Source: Mactromeris polynyma
Taxonomy: Eukaryota > Mollusca > Bivalvia > Venerida > Mactridae
Reading direction: 5' to 3'
DNA: 64,000 nucleotides
Assembly (NCBI GenBank): GCA_032209605.1
Contig: JASFXZ010000013.1
Location: forward strand, 11,429,901 to 11,493,900
Below the pieces are notes generated by a model. The model saw only the letters and a list, made by a program, of their open reading frames with translations. It searched no databases and was not told the origin of the DNA. This document shows, piece by piece, positions 60,001 through 64,000 of this stretch; position 1 is the stretch's first letter; each line of letters opens with the position of its first letter. Both the position numbers and the translations under genes were made by a program.

Positions 60001-60852
60001 TTTGGTTTATCGCAGTTTTGGTTGCTGAGTGAACAAGATGAAGTGCGTAGAGATGAATGGTGCTGGGACACACCTGATGGTGTAAGCATAAAAATCTATG
60101 GTTGTCATAGCGGTAAGGGTCACCAAGAATTCAAATACAGGATGGTAAGTTAAGATTAACCTGAGAGGAGGAGTGTGTACACCAAAACCTCAATAATAAG
60201 ACCACCTTTGGGACCCTTAGAAACTGGTCTTAATATTGAGGTGGTCTTAATATTGAGGTTGAATCAAAGCAAAACAGTAAAAATGGACTTGAAAATTGTG
60301 TTCTTAATTTTGGACGGTCTCATTATTGAGGTGGTATTTACGTGAGGATTTGGTGTTTATGTTTAATGTAATACAGTAACGCTATAGTTGACCATTTTGA
60401 AAAGCAAACGATCACACTATATTGATATACGTTCGAACACTGATAAACTTGAAAATAAAGTAAGATTGTTTATGCATGTTGGATATTGGATATTGAGATG
60501 CAGAAATCGAAGAGATTTATAATCGAATTTGATTTATTAAGGTTCGATTTTTGTGCAGTCTTTGAAGTTTTTGTAATTTGGATTATTTCTCATACTAGAC
60601 CAATGACGAATAAGTTTGGTGGTCATGCCAAATAATATGCTTCAATGTTATCGATTTATTCTTCATTATTTAAATCTCATGTTTATCTTTCCTTTCCAGG
60701 ATGATTCCTTGTACAACCCATCTGCTGACAAGTGTGTAGAGATGACTTGGGATGCTAAAGGATTACAAATGACTGAATGTACGGAAAATGCTCGCCAGAA
60801 ATGGATAATAAGTAGAACCCCACCCAAAGGTCATAAGAAGCTGTCAGTTTGA
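44490..60852 (+). CDS. GALNT-like: Polypeptide N-acetylgalactosaminyltransferase, copy C
   Basis: Spliced CDS with exon 5a: 44490-45036, 45739-45892, 46699-46865, 49251-49415, 52887-53118, 56831-57134, 57849-57977, 58894-58995, 60016-60144, 60700-60852; 2082 nt, 693 aa. Replacing 52887-53118 by exon 5b (54280-54505) gives 2076 nt, 691 aa. Catalytic motifs HNEAWS, ADV, DSH (337-339) and WGGENLE are intact. The lectin alpha repeat is altered: CIEAYTDS (E577 where A and B have Asp), two codons lost, and CHGQDGNQ. Intron 3 holds a 1.45-kb hairpin-rich element. The 5' portion looks like A, the 3' portion like B. Family call is firm; dual isoform output is inferred from intact splice sites, phase and motif conservation. 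Confidence 0.93.
45739..45892 (+). CDS. GALNT-like: Copy C exon 2
   Basis: Encodes [20 protein letters not shown] and [19 protein letters not shown]. Phase 1 to 2. Confidence 0.92.
45927..46050. mobile_element. Truncated MITE-B, copy C intron 2
   Basis: CAGACGAACCTCGATTATTT left arm; right arm missing as in copy B. Confidence 0.5.
46699..46865 (+). CDS. GALNT-like: Copy C exon 3
   Basis: [20 protein letters not shown] with AWSVLLRTV; canonical. Donor TTTG|GTGGGT as in A. Confidence 0.92.
46917..47191. mobile_element. MITE-C, copy C intron 3
   Basis: AGGTTTCCCGACCTACCC left, GGGCATGAAACCT right, about 50 bases after the exon 3 donor. Confidence 0.7.
47315..48767. mobile_element. 1.45-kb inverted-repeat element with tandem hairpin units, copy C intron 3
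   Basis: Ends TATGGTGGCATATTACTGCC and GGCAGTAATATGCCACCATA, with inverted arms of roughly 200 bp (AACAGGCTTGAAAGTGCCCA mirrored by TGGGCACTTTCATGCCTGTT). GGAATG flanks both ends (47309-47314, 48768-48773), a probable target duplication. The middle is about 8 units of 116 bp. The empty site is seen in copy A near 8887. No coding capacity. Confidence 0.85.
47643..48560. repeat. 116-bp tandem array inside the 1.45-kb element
   Basis: About 8 units, several of them identical, at 47761, 47877, 47993, 48109, 48225, 48341 and onward. Each unit contains AAGTGGTAACACGAATCTTA and its reverse complement TAAGATTCGTGTTACCACTT, so each can fold on itself. Confidence 0.9.
49251..49415 (+). CDS. GALNT-like: Copy C exon 4: DxH motif
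   Basis: Reads [10 protein letters not shown] where A and B read [10 protein letters not shown], then [16 protein letters not shown]. Phase 1 to 1, so either exon 5 version can follow. Confidence 0.93.
49525..50221. mobile_element. Long inverted-repeat element, copy C intron 4
   Basis: GGATTATAACGGATACTTAC left, AGTATCCGTTATCATCCC right. The centre (about 49790-50165) differs from that of copy B's element, so the two have exchanged or lost internal sequence. Confidence 0.55.
50282..50451. mobile_element. MITE-B, copy C intron 4
   Basis: Arms AAGTCGGACCACGTCCATTC and AATAAACGAGGTCTGACTG. Confidence 0.6.
51768..51850 (+). repeat. tRNA-derived SINE head, copy C intron 4
   Basis: TAGTGGATAGGTTGTCAGTC and GTGAGCTCGAAACCTGCG; the same insertion as near 29790-29872 in B. 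Confidence 0.4.
52641..52836. mobile_element. MITE-A (reverse orientation), copy C intron 4
   Basis: Upstream of exon 5a. GTGACGTTATTTCCAGAAAA left, AATGACATCATTTACAGTAG right. Confidence 0.65.
52887..53118 (+). CDS. GALNT-like: Copy C exon 5a (alternative to 5b)
   Basis: 232 nt, phase 1 to 2. [39 protein letters not shown]. Donor ATCAG|GTAACT. Confidence 0.9.
54280..54505 (+). CDS. GALNT-like: Copy C exon 5b, mutually exclusive alternative exon
   Basis: 226 nt, phase 1 to 2, acceptor TATTCCTAG|GC, donor GTACG|GTAAGG. Encodes [48 protein letters not shown] and LPVR, an independent version of the same catalytic segment as 5a and at several positions nearer the family consensus (GWL, DDSTF, WHPIP). 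Including both or neither 5a and 5b breaks the frame. Intact only in copy C. Confidence 0.85.
54582..54739 (+). pseudogene. Second, decayed exon 5b in copy C
   Basis: A tandem duplicate right after intact 5b. GATGATTCAACATTCATTTA, then TGG to TAG (GACTAGGGCC) and other stops, ending CTTCCAGGAACAATC with the donor lost. The flank after each 5b copy (AACACATTGGGCAATATTG) shows the duplicated unit. Confidence 0.8.
54786..55040. repeat. About 44-bp satellite, copy C intron 5
   Basis: Units such as CTCGGATGTATTCTGAACAC and CTCGGAATATACTTCGTTTC. The reverse complement of most of the copy A array; absent from B. Confidence 0.75.
55591..55803. mobile_element. MITE-A, copy C intron 5
   Basis: GTGACGTCATTTCATGAAAA left, TGACGTCATTTAAAGAGGAG right, followed by ATCGGCGCTCAA. 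Confidence 0.65.
56500..56723. mobile_element. MITE-C (reverse orientation), copy C intron 5, internally deleted
   Basis: AGGTTTCATGCCC left, GGTAGGTCGGGAAACCT right, shorter than the A and B counterparts because a central block is missing. Confidence 0.65.
56831..57134 (+). CDS. GALNT-like: Copy C exon 6: Gal/GalNAc-T motif
   Basis: [17 protein letters not shown] and [11 protein letters not shown] retained; KQYTLKRNL and EYFYMKLN differ from A and B. The leading A completes the Arg codon begun by either 5a or 5b. Confidence 0.95.
57180..57335. mobile_element. Short MITE-D, copy C intron 6
   Basis: GATGGTTGGCGCATTTTGCA start and GTACGACTGCGCCG end with GTTAACGTAAGATTTGATTG between; internally deleted. 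Confidence 0.5.
57541..57698. mobile_element. MITE-B, copy C intron 6
   Basis: CAGTCGGACCTCGTTTATTT left, AATGAACGAGGTCCGACTG right; TA before it. Confidence 0.7.
57849..57977 (+). CDS. GALNT-like: Copy C exon 7
   Basis: [31 protein letters not shown]. Acceptor TTATTCAG|GGCGAC. Confidence 0.93.
58261..58425. mobile_element. MITE-A, right-truncated, copy C intron 7
   Basis: ACGCTGCTATGGGATTTACA and GTGACGTCATTTCAAGAAAA left; ends at TGACGTTTTGTGGAAACGAT like copy A. Confidence 0.6.
58894..58995 (+). CDS. GALNT-like: Copy C exon 8: lectin alpha repeat, altered
   Basis: 102 nt, six shorter than A and [15 protein letters not shown] and CHGQDGNQ: the sugar-contact Asp becomes Glu and GG becomes DG. 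Frame kept. Confidence 0.88.
58967..59608. repeat. Exon-8-derived minisatellite, copy C intron 8
   Basis: The longest of the three arrays. Many units carry ATCAGGTTAGTTATCGGATA or the CAGGTCAGTTATCGG variant, so donor-like CAG|GTTAGT/GTCAGT sites recur. Confidence 0.82.
60016..60144 (+). CDS. GALNT-like: Copy C exon 9: lectin beta repeat
   Basis: [17 protein letters not shown] and HQEFKYRM, protein identical to B. Confidence 0.9.
60700..60852 (+). CDS. GALNT-like: Copy C exon 10: lectin gamma repeat and stop
   Basis: 50 codons plus TGA, ends [27 protein letters not shown] as in A and B; TENARQKW near the end. Confidence 0.9.
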   Translation, partial: DDSLYNPSADKCVEMTWDAKGLQMTECTENARQKWIISRTPPKGHKKLSV

Positions 60853-61051
60853 TGTGCAGACTAGATTTGTGATAATTGCTTGAAGCATGCTATGTAGATC
60901 ACATGCTTAGTGCCATGAACATCTCACTTTTTTATTGCCATTGTGTTGTTATTTATTTTACAATTGACATGACATTAAATTGATTGCTAATTGATGAGGC
61001 AGCATAGTTTGCTTTTTCCGAATTATGCCTTATTGTTAAATGTACATACTA
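60853..61051. other. 3' flank of copy C with candidate poly(A) signal
   Basis: ATTAAA at 60974-60979 in the conserved ACATGACATTAAAT context; likely 3'UTR. Confidence 0.35.
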
Positions 61052-61237
61052 CAGTCGGACCTCGGATCATTCAAATTCATAATTTCGAATAATACATAGC
61101 TTCGAATAATACATGGTTTCGAATATTATTGTGGTTTCATATCGCCGTGCCTAAGAAGATACATCAGGAACTGATATCTATTTCGGATGACAACAAGTAT
61201 TCGGATAGAATGTTGCCGAATAAACGAGGTCCGACTG
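61052..61237. mobile_element. MITE-B, 3' of copy C
   Basis: CAGTCGGACCTCGGATCATT left, AATAAACGAGGTCCGACTG right, TA on both sides. Confidence 0.72.
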
Positions 61238-61536
61238 TAGTTAGACAGCTTTGTGCGTGTGTACTTTTTGCTGGGATTTGAGTGAGCATGTAAGTGTATA
61301 TGACTGCATGGGGACGTGTATGCGCGGATAAATGAGGACATATTGGTAAAAACGTGTAGATGGTCAACCACACATACCGATAAGTGAGGACGTCCTTTGT
61401 CAGAAACACGTCCTTCCATTTCTTAAAGTATCAGTGTTATAGTTATGATATGTGTTGCTGTTTGATATCCTGAGGGTAAGGGGCCAATGTGGGTATTTTT
61501 AGTATAGGCTTAGAGTTAGTTGTCATTCAGAACATA

Positions 61537-61767
61537 TGAGCGCTGTTATGGGATTAACACCCACTTCTGTAAGTGACGTCATTTCAAGAAATTGCAACAT
61601 GTGATTTCACTATTTGCAAGCAGGAAACACTATTTACTCCATAATTTTCACAGTGACATATGGGGCAAATATTGCTTACTGTCAGTACATGGTGACGTAA
61701 CATGAGACGTTTTCTGGAAATGACGTCACTTAAATAATTGGTTAGAAATCGTCTAGTGGCGCTCAAA
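61537..61767. mobile_element. MITE-A, 3' of copy C
   Basis: GAGCGCTGTTATGGGATTAA left and CGTCTAGTGGCGCTC right with TGACGTCA in both arms. Confidence 0.68.
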
Positions 61768-62052
61768 TAGTGAATTCCACGTCTGAGTGTGTGTATATGA
61801 GCGCAATAAATAGAAACTACGAAACACCGCATTATATCTTTATTTTCATGATTAGGGGTGAGAAATATAAATAGATTGAGTAAGTCATTTAAATGGCTCT
61901 GTAGGTATTTGCATGGTATGCGATGGAGTGCTACGTATTTAAGCCCGATTACCTTTAAATTGCCTATTTTCAAATGAAATCAAGCCAACACAATAATTTA
62001 GTTACATGTTACATCATGTTCTTGAAAACAAGAAATATCTTGAGAAAAGACG

Positions 62053-62289
62053 GTCGGCGCAATTTGAAGGTTCAGATTTTTTTGTACAGCATAACAAATG
62101 AGATGTTACGATTGCTGGACATTCCAGATCCAAAATAGATTTCGGTAGGGTAACGTACTCTTTATCGAAAGGTTAACCAATCCAAACGTTGTTCGGTTGA
62201 AGAGAAGTTGGTTTAGTGGTTAACGTATAAGATTTAATTGGTTTACACAACACTGATATGCAAATAGCAAAACCATGTTAGTACGGCTG
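62053..62289. mobile_element. MITE-D, right-truncated, 3' of copy C
   Basis: GGTCGGCGCAATTTGAAGGT start; the right end stops at GTACGGCTGCG and runs into TATAAATGTTAATGATGAA, shared with 39408 after B. Confidence 0.5.
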
Positions 62290-62859
62290 CGTATAAATGT
62301 TAATGATGAATATGAATAGCATCAGTTGTAGGAGATTTTGTCAAAACACAAATGTACAGCAATTGTTTGACCAAGAATGTGTTAAACTATTCACATGTCA
62401 TTCTGGGAGTTACTTGTAGTTCAATAACAGTACTTTGTACAACTTTACAGTGATAAGATGACAATTTTTACCCACACGGGAGTATGGTTACTTTGGCCCA
62501 TGCAAATGTGCCACATTCCACACTTAGACTTAATAATCTGTAAGTCCCAGATCACATATCAACATTACACTCAATTCTCTAAGAAAATGGGCCATGCAGA
62601 ATATTCAGCCCTCACTTTTCAATATCATACATCAAGTTTGCAAACTCAACATACGTAAGACACACTCAGACTCGATAGAGTAAAATTTTGTGATTTGAGT
62701 ACTGAGTGTTGATTGGTTGAGTGTTAGTATCCGTAACAATTCTGGATCCTGATCATCATATATCTACATGGATTTGATAGAAAATATTACACATGTTTAT
62801 GTCAATCTGCGTTAACGAATAATACATGTACTTCGTTTTGCTTTTTTCCGTTTATTTAT
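62290..62859. other. Spacer 3' of copy C
   Basis: Noncoding; almost the same as 39409-39972 after copy B, which shows the B and C units share one 3' end. No gene seen. Confidence 0.5.
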
Positions 62860-63116
62860 CGTCGCCACCGGTTTCCAATATGGGCGACGCCTCCAGAAGA
62901 ATGTTAGTCATTTTAGATTTTTGAAGAATAGTGCATGATGCAGAAGATGCCTCAGTTCCAGAAGCACACCTGGTTCTTTTACGTGCCCGAGGTAAAGAAT
63001 CGTACACGATACCTCGGTTTTTCAAAGTCTCGTCCGAAACACGGGAGCGGGGAGTCGAACCTGCGATACCTGGATTACTAGTCCATCGCGTTACCACTGA
63101 ACCACCGATCCGCTTC
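62860..63116 (-). mobile_element. tRNA-derived SINE, 3' spacer of copy C
   Basis: Second copy of the SINE at 39973-40247. The tRNA-like head is at 63044-63116 on the minus strand with one change in the anticodon-like loop; B box GGTTCGACTCC. The body is slightly shorter. Confidence 0.65.
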
Positions 63117-63545
63117 TACGTGCACTGCGCATTAACGATATTGGTATGTATTTGCATTGTAACATGTCACAAGCTGTCGCATGTTCTTAAATATTCAAAC
63201 AAAAGAACAGCATGTGACCAAGTTAGTGAAAGGCTTTAAATATATTTAAACAAAGACCTCTTTTCTATAAATGCTTAAAATAGTTGCATACAGCGTTCAC
63301 CGTATGACATGTGGTATTGATATTTATCAACAAACAACTTAATGTGTTTAAAAAACGTTTCCGTTTATTGAAATAATACGTATTCAAAAGAATCATATAG
63401 CCAAGTACGATTGCCAGGTCATAGAACTTTCCGACAGTCATGCTACAATGGCCGGTAACTTTACAGTTTCTTCAAACATTCCAAAAAACCGACGTGTGGG
63501 TCAGGTAAAAGAAATTTAAGTGTTTTTGTTCAGTTTTTTTCTCGA

Positions 63546-63643
63546 ATGATTGAAGAAAGTGTAGTATCACAGGGCAAACTCTCACTAAAACGAGTAACTT
63601 TAATGACAATGGCGCTCGTACTAGCTACATCGGTATTTTTTGT
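63546..63643 (+). CDS. Possible first exon of a further unit
   Basis: ATG, MIEESVVSQGKLSLKR then a hydrophobic stretch LMTMALVLATSVFF, and a GTAAGT donor-like site at about 63642. Relative of 40672-40765, where the following sequence is cut off by a MITE-A. Without more sequence it cannot be tied to a GALNT gene; it may be noncoding. Confidence 0.25.
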
Positions 63644-64000
63644 AAGTATATTTTCATTACAAATGAACAGTTTTCCGCACAACACTCCATTGTTTTTAAT
63701 GTTTGCATTAAATGCCGTAAATACCGCGCTTTTCCGTAGACGTGGCCTCAGTGATTTGCAATGCTTTCATGAAACAACGTTAACTTTCTTATATGAGACA
63801 GAATGATAATCATTGTCAACTATATATAATAAATGTAGAAATAAATGTTGACAACAAATCGTTAAACTGGGCAAAAAGGGCATACATTGTTGAATTAGTT
63901 TTTATTCAGAATGATAGTGGTATCTTATGTCGGAGAGTTGAACAGCGGGGATTGTCTTATATACACACTTTCCACTTTAGTCTGGTGATTGTTATTTCAA
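63644..64000. other. Unassigned sequence at the window end
   Basis: Unlike the rest of the array. The frame continuing from 63546 stays open to 63806 but has no family signature. No MITE or minisatellite seen. Confidence 0.35.

Overview
The window is animal (metazoan) nuclear DNA, not bacterial: AT-rich, intron-rich and full of short inverted-repeat elements, tRNA-derived SINEs and minisatellites. The repeat style suggests a marine invertebrate, most likely a bivalve mollusc, but that is an inference from repeat character and not a species call.

The coding content is dominated by one gene family present three times head to tail on the + strand. I call the copies A (5979-18378), B (24239-38152) and C (44490-60852). 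Each is a ten-exon polypeptide N-acetylgalactosaminyltransferase (GALNT, GT27 family), the Golgi enzyme that starts mucin-type O-glycosylation. All exon borders obey GT-AG and keep phase, and each copy splices to an open protein (691, 695 and 693 residues). Exon 1 encodes a type II membrane anchor and a long Lys/Glu-rich stem, exons 2-7 the GT-A catalytic core (LDSHCEA and WGGENLE motifs), and exons 8-10 a C-terminal ricin-type lectin domain. Copy C also has a second, phase-matched version of exon 5 (5b, 54280-54505). Only decayed remnants of 5b survive in A and B, so C looks able to make two catalytic isoforms by mutually exclusive splicing.

Layout: 1-2620 is 5' flank of copy A with a fragment of a Crypton-like tyrosine recombinase. 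A 50-bp-period minisatellite lies upstream of every copy (3044-3957, 21361-22341, 41066-41590), followed by about 2-2.9 kb of conserved 5' flank and then the gene. Spacers (18.4-20.9, 38.2-40.7 and 60.9-63.5 kb) share 3' flanks and carry MITEs and tRNA-derived SINEs. A short exon-like ORF at 63546, with a relative at 40672, may mark the start of a further unit beyond the window.

The introns carry several repeat families at matching places in all copies: MITE-A (TGACGTCA-rich arms), MITE-B (CAGTCGGACCTCG arms, TA target sites), MITE-C (AGGTTTC arms, inverted copies flanking exons 4-5) and MITE-D (TCGGCGC arms). Intron 8 of each copy holds a minisatellite seeded by the exon 8 3' end and its splice donor. 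Copy-specific insertions include a 1.45-kb hairpin-rich element in C, a SINE and an apparently twin-primed LINE fragment in B, and a local inversion in A. Copy C resembles A in some segments and B in others, which points to gene conversion or unequal exchange in the array.
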